DNA from: Methylotenera versatilis 7
GTDB lineage: Bacteria > Pseudomonadota > Gammaproteobacteria > Burkholderiales > Methylophilaceae
Direction of reading: 5' to 3'
DNA: 64,000 bases
Assembly (NCBI RefSeq): GCF_000799165.1
Contig: NZ_JUGF01000002.1
Coordinates: 496,001-560,000 of the forward strand
Part shown: positions 50,226 through 60,488 of the stretch, in pieces
Layout of the letters: each line of letters starts with the position of its first letter
Numbering within the stretch: the stretch's first letter is position 1
Notes under the pieces: model-generated
Seen by the model: only the letters and a program-made list of their open reading frames with translations
Database searches by the model: none
Told to the model about the DNA's origin: nothing
Program-made: the position numbers and the translations under genes

Positions 50226-51215
50226 TTATTGCGTGGCCAATTCGTCTTCCTGTGTAAAAGTCCACGTTCTGGTAATACCCAAAATATCGGTATTTCTTTT
50301 CATTTCCTCTGTAAATTTGGCATAAGGCGCAGCCAAGTTAACAATATTCTTAGCAGCTTCATCCAGTACTTTGGAGCCTGAACTTTTATCAATCTCGATC
50401 TTTTCTATACTTCCATCTGACTTAATGGATACGGTCATACGCAATTGCCCATATATTTTTTGATTGCGCGCCGCTTCCGGATAATTCATATTGCCGATGC
50501 GCTCCACTTTTTGCCGCCACGCTTCCAGATACATCGCATCGCTGGCTTCTTTAGTACGTGCACCAATAAATCTTCTTTTGGGCCGCTTTTGATACTCATC
50601 TTGTTGTTTGGCGATTTGCGCTTCTAAACGGTCAATTTCAATACTCGCTGCGATTAAATCGGCACGATTCAGTGATTTTGCAACCGCTTTTTGGTCGCCT
50701 TGCTCAGGGTCTGCTGAGGCGGCATCTTGCGTGGGATTCGACTCTACTTTTTTTGTGGCATTTAATTGGGTTAATAATTCTTGTGCTTGTTTTTCTAAAG
50801 TATCCACACGTTTTTGCTCACGCGCTTCCTGCGCTTTTAGCTTTGCCGCTTTTGCAGCGCTATGTGCATCCGCACTTGGCCTTAATTTCACTTCTGTGGT
50901 TTTTTGATTAGGTGCTGGCAATGCTGTTTTCATTTGCCGGTCAGCATCCGTATTGCCACCACGATCCAAATTCGCTTGTGCTAACAACTCTGCTTTTTCT
51001 GGCACTTTCTTGGTTTTGGCGTTCACCAACACGACATCTAATGCGGGTAATTTATTAACGAGTTTTTTAATTTCCGGCTCAAAATGAATGGTTAATATCA
51101 CCGCATGTACGATTAGAGAAATAACAATGGCCACGCCAAGTGCACTAAAAGTCGTCAAGCGACGCATCTTTGTCGATTTAACTGCCAATTCAGATTGTTT
51201 CAGCACCGCATTCAA
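50226..51215 (-). CDS. tonB: TonB-family energy-transducing protein
   Basis: Inner-membrane anchored periplasm-spanning protein that transmits proton-motive force to outer-membrane receptors or other partners. One membrane helix is at about residues 22-44, then a long charged linker with Lys/Ala-rich helical stretches, and a C-terminal TonB domain (about 235-320) with Y-P-E-A-A-R-N-Q and G-Q-L-R-M-T-V. The linker is helical and charged rather than Pro-rich. No ExbB/ExbD or receptor is nearby, so it may serve a dedicated or shared partner. It has 329 residues. Confidence 0.85.
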   Translation of the reverse strand: MNAVLKQSELAVKSTKMRRLTTFSALGVAIVISLIVHAVILTIHFEPEIKKLVNKLPALDVVLVNAKTKKVPEKAELLAQANLDRGGNTDADRQMKTALPAPNQKTTEVKLRPSADAHSAAKAAKLKAQEAREQKRVDTLEKQAQELLTQLNATKKVESNPTQDAASADPEQGDQKAVAKSLNRADLIAASIEIDRLEAQIAKQQDEYQKRPKRRFIGARTKEASDAMYLEAWRQKVERIGNMNYPEAARNQKIYGQLRMTVSIKSDGSIEKIEIDKSSGSKVLDEAAKNIVNLAAPYAKFTEEMKRNTDILGITRTWTFTQEDELATQ

Positions 51216-51244
51216 ATTTTATTTCCCGCTAAAGATTTACTTGC

Positions 51245-52642
51245 TTAAGACTTAGTAACATTCAGCACATCCAGAATTTTTTGATGCACGCCACCAAAAC
51301 CGCCATTGCTCATAACCAAAACATGGTCGCCTTGTTTTGCCGCATCGCCAATTGCTTGTACCAGCAAGGTTAAATCATCAAATGTCTGCGCTTTGTGCGC
51401 AATCGGTTTTAATGCGGCTGCGGCATCCCAACCCAAGTTTGCACCATAACAAAATACCAAGTCAGCTTCTTTTAAGCTGGCTGGCAATGCCTCTTTCATT
51501 ACACCCAATTTCATGGTGTTACTTCTGGGCTCAAGCACTGCTAATATCCGCGCGCCTGTTGATTTAAAATCGCCAACTTTAGCGCGTAAACCCGCCACCG
51601 TCGTTTCAATCGCAGTGGGGTGATGCGCAAAGTCATCATAAACGGTGACATTATTCACTGTGCCTTTAATTTCCATGCGACGTTTGACGTTTTTAAATTC
51701 GGTTAATGCGGCAATACTCACTTCTGTAGAAACGCCAACATGCCGCGCTGCAGCAATGCTTGCCAGTGCATTCATGCGATTATGTTCACCTAATAAATCC
51801 CAGTTCACACGACCTTGCGGCTTGCCTTGATAAACAACATCAAAACTGCCATCGCCTGCTGCATTTTCAGCTTGCCAATCTGCATCCGTGCCAAACTTTT
51901 CAACAGGCGTCCAGCAGCCTTTTTCAATCACACGATTCAAACTTGATTCTTTACCATTGGCGACTACTAAACCTTGTTGCGGAACCGTTCTGACCAAATG
52001 ATGAAACTGTTTTTCAATCGCTGCCAAATCATCAAAAATATCGGCATGGTCAAATTCCAGATTATTTAGCACAGCAGTGCGTGGGCGGTAATGTACGAAT
52101 TTTGAGCGCTTATCAAAAAATGCGGTGTCGTATTCATCTGCTTCAATCACAAAAAATGGCGAGAGACTGTTGTTATCTTGTTTGGGCGCTTGCGGCAACC
52201 GTGCCGAAACATCAAAATTTTGTGGCACACCACCAATTAAAAAGCCTGGTGCCAAACCAGCACATTCTAATATCCACGCCAACATCGAACTGGTAGTAGT
52301 TTTGCCATGTGTACCAGCCACTGCCAACACCCATTTACCTTGTAACACATTCTCTGCCAGCCATTGCGGGCCAGAAATATAAGGCAAACCAAGATTCAGA
52401 ATCTCTTCCATCAATGGATTGCCGCGCGATACCACATTGCCAATCACATAGATATCAGGGTTCAGCTTAGTCTGATTTGGGTCAAACCCTTCTATTAACT
52501 CAATGCCCTGCGCCTGCAGTTGCGTACTCATTGGCGGATATACATTGGCATCGCAACCTGTTACGCGATGCCCAGCCTGCTTGGCCAGCACCGCAATACC
52601 GCCCATGAATGTACCGCAAATACCTAAAATGTGAATGTGCAT
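51245..52642 (-). CDS. mpl: UDP-N-acetylmuramate:murein-tripeptide ligase Mpl
   Basis: Recycles the murein tripeptide (L-Ala-gamma-D-Glu-meso-DAP) by ligating it directly to UDP-MurNAc. It is a Mur-ligase fold protein: N-terminal Rossmann M-H-I-H-I-L-G-I-C-G-T-F-M-G-G, ATP loop G-T-H-G-K-T-T-T near residue 112, E-A-D-E-Y-D-T-A-F-F near 168, and Y-D-D-F-A-H-H-P-T near 335. Its 465 residues fit. Together with the AmpG-like gene it suggests an active wall-recycling route. Confidence 0.94.
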   Translation of the reverse strand: MHIHILGICGTFMGGIAVLAKQAGHRVTGCDANVYPPMSTQLQAQGIELIEGFDPNQTKLNPDIYVIGNVVSRGNPLMEEILNLGLPYISGPQWLAENVLQGKWVLAVAGTHGKTTTSSMLAWILECAGLAPGFLIGGVPQNFDVSARLPQAPKQDNNSLSPFFVIEADEYDTAFFDKRSKFVHYRPRTAVLNNLEFDHADIFDDLAAIEKQFHHLVRTVPQQGLVVANGKESSLNRVIEKGCWTPVEKFGTDADWQAENAAGDGSFDVVYQGKPQGRVNWDLLGEHNRMNALASIAAARHVGVSTEVSIAALTEFKNVKRRMEIKGTVNNVTVYDDFAHHPTAIETTVAGLRAKVGDFKSTGARILAVLEPRSNTMKLGVMKEALPASLKEADLVFCYGANLGWDAAAALKPIAHKAQTFDDLTLLVQAIGDAAKQGDHVLVMSNGGFGGVHQKILDVLNVTKS

Positions 52643-52675
52643 AATATGATTTTAACTGTTAAATAACTTAAGGAT

Positions 52676-55600
52676 TTAACCTAAATTAGGACTTAACCAG
52701 CGCTCCAAATATTCTTTCGGCAAGCTTCTACGTTTAGCCATGTCTTCTAACTGGTCCATGCCGATTTTATCCACACTAAAGTATCTGGCTTCTTTGTGTG
52801 CAAAGTAGAAACCTGAAACGGCGGCAGCAGGCAACATAGCAAACGATTCCGTAAGTTGCATACCGATTTCTTCTGCTTGCAGCAAGTTAAACAAATCGGG
52901 TTTTACCGTGTGATCTGGACAGGCTGGGTAACCAGGAGCAGGCCGGATACCTTGATATTGCTCTTTAACCAACGCGGTTATGTCTAATTTCTCATCTGCT
53001 GCATAGCCCCAGAAATCGGTACGCACACGTTCATGCATATATTCGGCAAACGCTTCGGCAAAGCGATCGGCCAAGGCTTTAAACATAATGCCGCTGAAAT
53101 CATCGTTAGCATCTGCGAAACGCTTTTCTATTTTCTCAGTACCTAGTCCGCCTGTGACTGCAAACAAACCGATGTAATCATCTGTTCCTTTTGGCGCAAT
53201 AAAATCACTCAAACACTGATTAGGTCTAGGCACACCATCAATGACTGGCTTGACACTTTGCTGGCGCATACCGTAATAAGTAAATGCAACTTGGCTGCGC
53301 GTTTCATCGGTATAGATTTCAATATCGTCATCATTCACGGTATTGGCAGGCATCAACGCAATCACGCCATTGGCTGTTAACCAGCGGCCATCGATGATTT
53401 TCTTCAACATAGCTTTGCCTTCTGCAAACACTTTAGTCGCAGCTTCACCGACAACTTCATCCGTTAAAATCGCTGGGTAAAAGCCCGCTAGATCCCAAGT
53501 TTGAAAGAATGGCCCCCAGTCGATATATTGAGCGATGAGGTTCAAATCGATATTTTTAAATACGCGGCGGCCGATGAATTTGGGCTTTACAGGTGCAAAT
53601 TCGCCTGCAAATGAAAGCTGCATTTTGTTTTTTCTGGCATCTGCAATGGTTAATAGCGGCACGCCTTTTTTGTTGGCATGCTGAGTACGTGCTTTTTCAT
53701 AATCGGCCTGTATTGCAGCCAAATAAGCACCACGCGTTTCTGGCGTAAGTAAATTCTGCATCACCGTGACTGATCGTGAAGCATCTGGCACATAGACAAT
53801 CGGGCCATCGTAATGCGGGGCGATTTTTACCGCGGTGTGCGCACGCGAAGTGGTTGCACCGCCAATGAGTAAAGGCGTTTTTGCTTCGCTAAAATGCGGG
53901 TCACGCTGCATTTCTTTAGCGATATGAGCCATTTCTTCCAATGAAGGTGTGATTAACCCGCTTAAGCCAATAATATCGGCATTTTCTGCTTTCGCCATGG
54001 CTAAAATCTCCGCCGCTGGCACCATCACGCCCATATTCACCACTTCGAAATTGTTACATTGCAACACCACGCTTACAATATTTTTGCCGATGTCATGCAC
54101 ATCGCCTTTAACTGTAGCAATGACGATTTTGCCTTTTGGCTTAGCTACTATGCCGGTTCTAGCTTGATCAGCAGCTTTTTCCGCCTCAATAAACGGGATT
54201 AAATGTGCGACGGCCGTTTTCATCACGCGCGCAGATTTCACGACTTGCGGCAGGAACATTTTACCTTGCCCAAACAAATCACCCACCACGTTCATGCCAT
54301 CCATCAACGGACCTTCAATCACATGAATCGGGCGACCACCACTTGCCTCAACCGCAGCACGCGCTTCTTCGGTATCTTGCACGATAAAATCGGTAATACC
54401 GTGCACCATGGCGTAGCTTAAGCGTTTTTCAACTGGCACTGGGTTTTCAGGCGTACCGCGCCACTCCAGCGTTTCTGCTGCTTTCTTTCCGCCTGCCACT
54501 AATGTGCCGGCAATTTCGATTAAGCGCTCGGTAGGCACAAGCAAATTGTCGGGATCAATAATATGGTTTAAAACCACATCTTCTACACGCTGCTTCAGCT
54601 CTGGCGCTAAGTCATCATAAACGCCCATCATGCCCGCATTGACAATGCCCATCGTCATACCGGCTTTGATGGCATGATATAAAAATACGGTATGCACCGC
54701 CTCGCGCGCAGGGTCATTGCCGCGGAAACTAAAACTCACATTGGAAACACCGCCTGAAATTTTGGCATGTGGCAGATTCTGCTTAATCCAGCGCGTCGCC
54801 TCAATAAAATCCACGGCGTAATTATTGTGTTCCTCAATACCCGTGGCTATGGCGAAAATATTCGGGTCAAAAATAATATCTTCTGGCGGAAAACCGGTGC
54901 TGACTAATAAATCGTAAGCACGTTTGCAGATTTCGATTTTACGGGCATAAGTATCGGCTTGGCCTTTTTCATCAAAGGCCATCACAATTACGGCCGCGCC
55001 ATAGCGACGGCAGAGTTTGGCTTGACGTAAGAATTCGTCTTCGCCTTCTTTCATTGAGATGGAGTTAACAATGGCCTTACCTTGCACACATTTCAAGCCA
55101 GCCTCAATCACACTCCATTTACTGGAGTCGATCATAATCGGCACACGGGCGATGTCAGGCTCACTTGCGATTAAATTCAAAAAGTGCGTCATGGCTTTAA
55201 CGGCATCCAACATGCCTTCATCCATATTGATGTCGATGACTTGTGCGCCGTTTTCTACCTGCTGGCGCGCCACACTGAGCGCTTCGTCATACTGCTCATT
55301 GATAATCAGCCGTGCAAAGGCTTTTGAGCCAGTCACATTGGTGCGCTCACCTACGTTCACATACAGCGAATTTTCATCAATGATAAATGGCTCTAAGCCG
55401 GATAGTTTGGTGACAGGCTCAAAGCTTGGCACTGCACGCGGCGTTAACGTTTTGATTTCATTATAAATCGCGTTAATGTGCGCTGGTGTCGTTCCACAAC
55501 AACCACCGGCCATATTTAAAAAACCGCTATTGGCGAACTCTTTCAATAAACTGGAAGTGACATCGGGCGTTTCATCAAAACCTGTGTCAGACATCGGATT

Positions 55601-56464
55601 CGGCAAACCCGCATTTGGATAGATACACACAAAAGTGTCTGCAATTTTTGACAGCTCTTCCACATAAGGGCGCATTAACGTTGCACCCAAAGCACAGTTA
55701 AGTCCAACTGTAAGTGGATTTACATGGCGGATCGAATGCCAAAATGCGGTAACCGTTTGACCCGATAGAATACGGCCGGATGCATCCGTCACAGTGCCTG
55801 AAATCATCAACGGCATGGTATAGCCGACCTCTTCAAAGAAGGTATCAATCGCAAATAAAGCGGCTTTGCAGTTGAGCGTATCAAAGATGGTTTCTACCAT
55901 GAGAATATCTGCACCACCCTCTACCAGGCCGCGCACCTGCTCTAAGTAAGCGCTGACTAACTGATCAAAACTCACGTTACGTGCAGCAGGGTCATTCACA
56001 TCAGGCGAAATACTGGCAGTCTTTGGTGTTGGGCCTAAAGCACCCGCCACAAAACGCGGTTTATCGGGCGTGCTGTGTTTTAGACAAGCGGCTTTGGCCA
56101 ACTTGGCAGACTCCACATTCATCTCATGTACCAAATGCGCCATGTGATAATCATCCTGCGCCACAGAGGTTGCGCCAAAGGTATTGGTTTCAATCACATC
56201 CGCGCCGGCGGCTAAATACTGCTCATGTATTTCTTGAATCACCTGCGGCTGCGTGAGTGACAGCAACTCATTGTTACCTTTGACAAACAACTCGCGCTCA
56301 CCTGCAGGTGCGGCAAAATCCTTAAATCGCTCACCTCTGTAATCGGCTTCTGACAGTTTGTACTGCTGAATCATCGTCCCCATTGCGCCATCTAAAATAA
56401 GAATGCGCTGTTTAAGTAGATTGCGGAGTTTGGTTTCTACAGGGCTAATGTTTTTGGGTTGCAT
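52676..56464 (-). CDS. metH: Cobalamin-dependent methionine synthase
   Basis: Transfers a methyl group from methyl-THF to homocysteine via methylcobalamin. Four modules in order: homocysteine domain with zinc Cys ligands (G-L-N-C and G-G-C-C-G-T-T-P), pterin-binding domain ([11 protein letters not shown] onward), B12 domain with the cobalt-ligand His in D-V-H-D-I-G-K-N, and the C-terminal SAM-binding reactivation domain ([10 protein letters not shown]). I take the ATG at 56464, giving 1262 residues; the frame is open to 56578 but the extra 38 residues look non-homologous. No B12 riboswitch is visible upstream. Confidence 0.95.
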   Translation of the reverse strand: MQPKNISPVETKLRNLLKQRILILDGAMGTMIQQYKLSEADYRGERFKDFAAPAGERELFVKGNNELLSLTQPQVIQEIHEQYLAAGADVIETNTFGATSVAQDDYHMAHLVHEMNVESAKLAKAACLKHSTPDKPRFVAGALGPTPKTASISPDVNDPAARNVSFDQLVSAYLEQVRGLVEGGADILMVETIFDTLNCKAALFAIDTFFEEVGYTMPLMISGTVTDASGRILSGQTVTAFWHSIRHVNPLTVGLNCALGATLMRPYVEELSKIADTFVCIYPNAGLPNPMSDTGFDETPDVTSSLLKEFANSGFLNMAGGCCGTTPAHINAIYNEIKTLTPRAVPSFEPVTKLSGLEPFIIDENSLYVNVGERTNVTGSKAFARLIINEQYDEALSVARQQVENGAQVIDINMDEGMLDAVKAMTHFLNLIASEPDIARVPIMIDSSKWSVIEAGLKCVQGKAIVNSISMKEGEDEFLRQAKLCRRYGAAVIVMAFDEKGQADTYARKIEICKRAYDLLVSTGFPPEDIIFDPNIFAIATGIEEHNNYAVDFIEATRWIKQNLPHAKISGGVSNVSFSFRGNDPAREAVHTVFLYHAIKAGMTMGIVNAGMMGVYDDLAPELKQRVEDVVLNHIIDPDNLLVPTERLIEIAGTLVAGGKKAAETLEWRGTPENPVPVEKRLSYAMVHGITDFIVQDTEEARAAVEASGGRPIHVIEGPLMDGMNVVGDLFGQGKMFLPQVVKSARVMKTAVAHLIPFIEAEKAADQARTGIVAKPKGKIVIATVKGDVHDIGKNIVSVVLQCNNFEVVNMGVMVPAAEILAMAKAENADIIGLSGLITPSLEEMAHIAKEMQRDPHFSEAKTPLLIGGATTSRAHTAVKIAPHYDGPIVYVPDASRSVTVMQNLLTPETRGAYLAAIQADYEKARTQHANKKGVPLLTIADARKNKMQLSFAGEFAPVKPKFIGRRVFKNIDLNLIAQYIDWGPFFQTWDLAGFYPAILTDEVVGEAATKVFAEGKAMLKKIIDGRWLTANGVIALMPANTVNDDDIEIYTDETRSQVAFTYYGMRQQSVKPVIDGVPRPNQCLSDFIAPKGTDDYIGLFAVTGGLGTEKIEKRFADANDDFSGIMFKALADRFAEAFAEYMHERVRTDFWGYAADEKLDITALVKEQYQGIRPAPGYPACPDHTVKPDLFNLLQAEEIGMQLTESFAMLPAAAVSGFYFAHKEARYFSVDKIGMDQLEDMAKRRSLPKEYLERWLSPNLG

Positions 56465-56580
56465 GCACGCTTTCAAAAATGCTTTAGAACATTGTTTAGC
56501 CTTTATTTTAACATGTTGTAAGGCAATGAATATGCTGAATATCTTAGGAGCATCTGAATGTGGAGTTGGTACGTACAAAT

Positions 56581-56609
56581 AAAAAAGCGATGCAAAGCAT
56601 CGCTTTTTT
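56581..56609. terminator. Bidirectional terminator between metH and the small secreted protein gene
   Basis: GCGATGC, AAA, GCATCGC with A6 before and T6 after. It lies about 40 bp downstream of the small minus-strand gene ending at 56652, and upstream of metH. metH should therefore have its own promoter between 56465 and 56580. Confidence 0.85.
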
Positions 56610-56651
56610 ATATCCGGGGAGATATGAAATGAAACGTTTTACTTTAGGCGC

Positions 56652-56852
56652 TTATTTTGCTTTTTGACCCTCATGTTTTTTATGAGATTTATGCACTGCT
56701 TTCGCTGGCGCTTTAGCGTCTGGTGCTGATGTTGTTGAAGTCGCTGCTGAAGCCGCTTCACCTGCTGGTTTTGCTGCGTCTGCTGCCATTGCGCCCATGC
56801 TTAAAGTTGCTGCAAAAAGGCCTGTTAATAATACTGATAATAGCTTGTTCAT
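56652..56852 (-). CDS. Small secreted Ala/Lys/His-rich protein (Asr-like)
   Basis: 66 residues: signal peptide M-N-K-L-L-S-V-L-L ending A-M-A-A, then about 42 residues almost wholly Ala, Lys, Pro, Ser, Thr, with a His/Lys cluster (H-K-S-H-K-K-H-E) near the end. No fold is expected. Composition resembles the E. coli acid-shock protein Asr, an intrinsically disordered periplasmic protein, but there is no alignable motif. It is a paralogue of the next gene upstream: the signal peptides and the A-D-A-A-K-P-A start of the mature part are near identical. It is followed by a good terminator. Confidence 0.7.
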   Translation of the reverse strand: MNKLLSVLLTGLFAATLSMGAMAADAAKPAGEAASAATSTTSAPDAKAPAKAVHKSHKKHEGQKAK

Positions 56853-56916
56853 TTTATTTCCTTTACATCAAATAAGTTGGTTACTTAAAAATTGCTTGTT
56901 GGATATTTAGCCAGAA

Positions 56917-57114
56917 CTACTTAGCTTCTTTTTTAGTATCCGGTAACACTTTTTTAAGCGAAGCCTTAACGCCGGTATCTTTTTTAACGACTGATGCCGC
57001 TGGCGCTTTATTTGCTGCAGCATCTGCTGGTTTTGCTGCATCTGCAGCCATTGCGCCTGCACTTAAAGAACTTGCAACTAAACCTACTGCTAATACTGAT
57101 AAAAATTTATTCAT
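56917..57114 (-). CDS. Small secreted Ala/Lys-rich protein, paralogue
   Basis: 65 residues with signal peptide M-N-K-F-L-S-V-L-A ending A-M-A-A, then A-D-A-A-K-P-A and an Ala-rich stretch. The C-terminus is Lys-rich (K-K-D-T-G-V, K-K-V-L-P-D-T-K-K-E). It shares leader and mature N-terminus with the gene 64 bp downstream, so the two are probably a tandem duplication with diverged tails. A GGAG ribosome site lies upstream. It is divergent from the response regulator gene across about 264 bp. Confidence 0.68.
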   Translation of the reverse strand: MNKFLSVLAVGLVASSLSAGAMAADAAKPADAAANKAPAASVVKKDTGVKASLKKVLPDTKKEAK

Positions 57115-57378
57115 GCGAATCTCCTAATCCATTAATATTAATTTTCTACTACATTTAAAACTGTTAAAACTAAGGTGGTTAAATCAAAGTTCTTAAATTA
57201 ATTTCTTCACGTTAAGGTAATCATGTATCAAGGTATTTACTTCTCAAGCTAACGGTATAACTGCTGCCTGTGAATCAAACTATACTCAGCCAAACTTACA
57301 GCAACCTTACGATGTTTAATTTAAATAATTTATTTTTACGGATGCTTTAACTGACGTTTTTAAATTGCATAATGAGAC

Positions 57379-58068
57379 ATGCGCATATTTATTGTAGAAG
57401 ATGATTCGGTATTGGCCGATGGGCTAAAGAATTCGCTCATCCAATCTGGCTATGCGATTGACGTAGCCAGCAATGGCGCGGATGCAGACAGCATTTTGGC
57501 GTATCAGGCATTTGACCTGGTAGTGCTGGATTTAGGCTTGCCCAAATTAGGCGGATTTGATGTGTTAAAACGCCTGCGTTCACGCGGCAGCAAAACACCA
57601 GTGCTAATTTTAACGGCTAACGATAATGTTGATAATCGTGTCATCGGTTTAGATTTAGGCGCGGATGATTACTTAAGCAAGCCATTTAACTTGGCAGAGC
57701 TAGAAGCACGGGTGCGCGCCTTGATCAGGCGTGGCCAGTCAGGCAGCAGCGCCGTCACTAGCATTGGCGGCTTAACGTTTGATATGACCAATCGCGTCGC
57801 CATCTATAATCAAGTCAGTTTAAATTTATCGGCACGCGAATTGGCGGTGTTAGAAGTATTAATGCTGAAAGCCGGAAAAGTGGCCAGCAAAGAACAAATG
57901 CTGGATAAGCTGTGTAATTTTGATGCTGACATTAGCGACAATGCATTGGAAGTTTATTTACATCGCTTGCGCAAAAAATTAGAGCATACCGATATTAATA
58001 TTCGCACCATCCGCGGCTTGGGCTATTTGCTAGAGAAAAAACAGCAAGTGAAGAAACATCCAGTTTAA
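57379..58068 (+). CDS. OmpR-family response regulator (QseB/PmrA-like)
   Basis: Two-component regulator of 229 residues. Receiver domain with acidic pair E7-D8-D9, phosphoacceptor Asp51 (V-L-D-L-G-L-P), Thr near 79 (L-T-A-N-D) and Lys near 101 (S-K-P-F). The C-terminal winged helix (about 125-220) has S-A-R-E-L-A-V-L-E and T-I-R-G-L-G-Y-L-L. The kinase gene follows after 44 bp. The neighbouring divergent secreted genes are plausible targets, but this is inference from position. Confidence 0.92.
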   Translation: MRIFIVEDDSVLADGLKNSLIQSGYAIDVASNGADADSILAYQAFDLVVLDLGLPKLGGFDVLKRLRSRGSKTPVLILTANDNVDNRVIGLDLGADDYLSKPFNLAELEARVRALIRRGQSGSSAVTSIGGLTFDMTNRVAIYNQVSLNLSARELAVLEVLMLKAGKVASKEQMLDKLCNFDADISDNALEVYLHRLRKKLEHTDINIRTIRGLGYLLEKKQQVKKHPV

Positions 58069-58112
58069 ATATTGAGCTAAAAACTTAAATCTTAAAAAAT
58101 TAAGACATCCAC

Positions 58113-59516
58113 TTGTTTAACTTTAAACGACATTTCCCGCAAAACTCCCTAAAAAATCAACTTTTTAGATGGCTATTATTGTTGTTATTGCCGCTGATTT
58201 TTATCTCCATAATCGCTGGCTATTTTTTAGCCAATCATTTTACCAATCAAGTTTACGATAAATCTTTATACCGCACCGCGCTGGCTTTGGCTGGGCAAGT
58301 GGATACCGAAACGCCGGAAATCCAGGTACATTTGCCGAAAATTGCCAGGGATTTACTAGAGTTTGATGAAGACGATGATGTGTATTTTCGTATTATCGGA
58401 CCAAATGGCGATTTGGTTTCTACGCATACCAGCTTACCATTGCCAAAAAAATACCCTGCCGCAGATAGATTTTTTTATTACGAAACCAGTTTAAATAATG
58501 AGGATTTAAGAGTCATTATTTATGCGTTACCAAAAGCACAAAACAATCAAAAAGATATTTATATTTTGGTAGGCGAAACACAACAAAAACGTATGCAAAT
58601 GGCGGATGAGATTATTTTAAGCATGCTGTTGCCGCAATTATTGATTGGCCTGCTGGTTGGCGCTTTACTGTTTTTTGGCATTAAACGCGGCTTAATGCCG
58701 TTAGAAAAACTAAAAACAGAATTAATCACACGCAATAGCAATGATTTGAGCCCTGTCGATCATTCAGCTGCGCCGACAGAGTTAAAGCCGCTATTAGAAA
58801 GCTTTAACGATTTACTGGCCAAGGTTGCCAATAATATCGCCAAACAGCAACGCTTTATTGCTGATGCATCACACCAATTAAGAACGCCGCTGGCAGGTTT
58901 AAAAACCCAGGCAGAATTGGCATTAAGAGAGCAAAGTCCCGACAAAATTGCACATGCTTTAAATCAAATCAATGTCGCCAGTGGCAATCTATCGCATTTA
59001 GTCAGTCAATTATTAAGTCTAACCAAAGCAGAACCCAGTGGCAGTGTTTTCCTGGAAACGGAAACCCTGGATTTTAGTCAATTAGCCCAATTAACCACAG
59101 CGGATTGGGTGGTGGCTGCCTTAGAAAAGAATATTGATTTAGGTTTTATCGCGGCCGATAAAAACTTATTGATTAAAGGCAATGCGGTTTTATTGCGCGA
59201 GTTAATGAATAATTTAATTGAAAATGCCATTTTGTATACAGCCAATGGCGGCAATATCACGGTGGGGATAAAGCGGGAAGCCAACGATATCTTACTTTAT
59301 GTGCAGGACGATGGCATCGGCATCGCACCTGACCAGCAAGATTTAGTTTTTGAGCGGTTTTATCGTGTACTTGGTACGCAACAGACCGGCTGCGGTTTAG
59401 GCTTAACCATTGTGCAGGAAATTGCTGAAAGACATTCAGCTACGGTGTCCATCGACAGCAAAGGTGAAGGTTTAGGATCGTTATTTACGGTACGCTTTAC
59501 TGCAGCATTAAGTTAA
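58113..59516 (+). CDS. Sensor histidine kinase (QseC/TctE-like)
   Basis: Membrane kinase partner of the preceding regulator. First helix at about residues 18-40, a periplasmic sensor of about 125 residues (2CSK-N-like) with acidic D-E-D-D-D, second helix at about 172-190, HAMP linker, the dimerisation/phosphoacceptor region F-I-A-D-A-S-H-Q-L-R-T-P-L near residue 253, and an ATPase domain with N-box E-N-A-I-L-Y-T, D-D-G-I-G-I and G-C-G-L-G-L. The start is TTG at 58113. Total 467 residues. Its stop is 7 bp from the convergent comM fragment. Confidence 0.92.
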   Translation: MFNFKRHFPQNSLKNQLFRWLLLLLLPLIFISIIAGYFLANHFTNQVYDKSLYRTALALAGQVDTETPEIQVHLPKIARDLLEFDEDDDVYFRIIGPNGDLVSTHTSLPLPKKYPAADRFFYYETSLNNEDLRVIIYALPKAQNNQKDIYILVGETQQKRMQMADEIILSMLLPQLLIGLLVGALLFFGIKRGLMPLEKLKTELITRNSNDLSPVDHSAAPTELKPLLESFNDLLAKVANNIAKQQRFIADASHQLRTPLAGLKTQAELALREQSPDKIAHALNQINVASGNLSHLVSQLLSLTKAEPSGSVFLETETLDFSQLAQLTTADWVVAALEKNIDLGFIAADKNLLIKGNAVLLRELMNNLIENAILYTANGGNITVGIKREANDILLYVQDDGIGIAPDQQDLVFERFYRVLGTQQTGCGLGLTIVQEIAERHSATVSIDSKGEGLGSLFTVRFTAALS

Positions 59517-59523
59517 CGCCGTA

Positions 59524-60111
59524 TTAATCAACGCCACGCCTGTATTGGATAGCCTCTGCAATTTGAGCAGGTTTAATCGCCACATCTCCTGATAGGTCCG
59601 CGATTGTTCTGGCCACTTTTAAAATGCGATGATAAGCACGCGCAGATAGATTTAAGCGCGAAATAGCGGTTTTTAGCAGCGTCAAACCAGCGTCATCGGG
59701 CTGACAATACGCGTCTATTTCCAAGCTACCCAAGCTGAAGTTCGCTTTACCTTGTCGTTGTAATTGACTATCTCGCGCTTTTTCTACGCGCGTGCGAATG
59801 GCATCACTGTTTTCTGCCGCCTGCGCAGTCGTTAACTCAGTCTCTTTTAATGCAGGTACTTCGATTAACAAATCGATACGATCTAATAATGGCCCTGAAA
59901 TTTTGCTGCGATAACGCGCAATACTATCCGGCGTGCAGCGACACTTATTATTAAAGTGCCCTAAATAACCACATGGACAAGGATTCATCGCCGCCAGTAA
60001 TTGAAAAGACGCAGGAAAATCTGCCTGGCGCGCTGCACGTGAGATGGTGATATGCCCACTTTCTAATGGTTCACGCAGCACCTCTAATACTTTGCGATCA
60101 AACTCTGGCAT
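59524..60111 (-). pseudogene. comM: ComM / YifB Mg-chelatase-like ATPase, C-terminal fragment
   Basis: Only the last about 195 residues of a roughly 500-residue hexameric branch-migration helicase used in natural transformation. The visible part starts P-E-F-D-R-K-V-L-E-V-L-R-E-P-L-E, which in intact proteins follows the Walker B L-F-L-D-E-L. It then has N-P-C-P-C-G-Y-L-G-H, G-P-L-L-D-R-I-D, and the C-terminal helical domain to Y-R-R-G-V-D. The Lon-like N-terminal domain and Walker A are absent. At the junction an ATG replaces the Leu codon by chance, so the frame looks startable, but it cannot encode an active ATPase. Confidence 0.88.
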
Positions 60112-60254
60112 TTTGCTTTTTACCCATATTTACAAATAATGTTGTCTATAACTTATAGCTCATTTACATTACTAGCATTACGTGTATTTTGAATACTCAC
60201 ACCAATTTTCGAACAATATAAAACCGTCAATAAATGATTACAGAGTCAGCATAA

Positions 60255-60488
60255 TTAGATATCCACCAATTCCTTAACTGGTATTTTTAAAGTTTGAGCT
60301 AACTTATATATATTTATTAACGCTATATTTCTTTTACCTCTCTCGATGCCACTCAAATAACTACGAGCAATTCCGCTTTCAATAGCAAGTCCTTCTTGTG
60401 TCCAGCCCAATTCTTTACGAATTTTTGCCAGTCTTTTACCAAAAAGAATACGCGGGTCATTTTCAACTGTAAATTCGCGATTAACCAT
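60255..60488 (-). CDS. XRE-family transcriptional regulator (small, C-protein-like)
   Basis: 77 residues dominated by one lambda-repressor-type helix-turn-helix (about 15-72): G-K-R-L-A-K-I-R-K-E-L-G-W-T-Q-E-G-L-A with recognition-helix region A-R-S-Y-L-S-G-I-E-R-G-K-R-N. That pattern is typical of restriction-modification controller proteins and of phage or island repressors. It is divergent from the 398-residue gene across 109 bp containing two palindromes, one covering its own start codon. It probably represses or times the divergent operon; this is inferred from layout. Confidence 0.85.
   Translation of the reverse strand: MVNREFTVENDPRILFGKRLAKIRKELGWTQEGLAIESGIARSYLSGIERGKRNIALINIYKLAQTLKIPVKELVDI

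Noticed and set aside
56465-56580. Cobalamin riboswitch upstream of metH
   Set aside because: About 115 bp is too short for the aptamer plus platform, and no B12-box-like sequence is visible.
57115-57378. Definite PmrA/QseB binding site
   Set aside because: Several TTAA-type half sites occur, but none forms a direct repeat with the expected spacing; too AT-rich to call.
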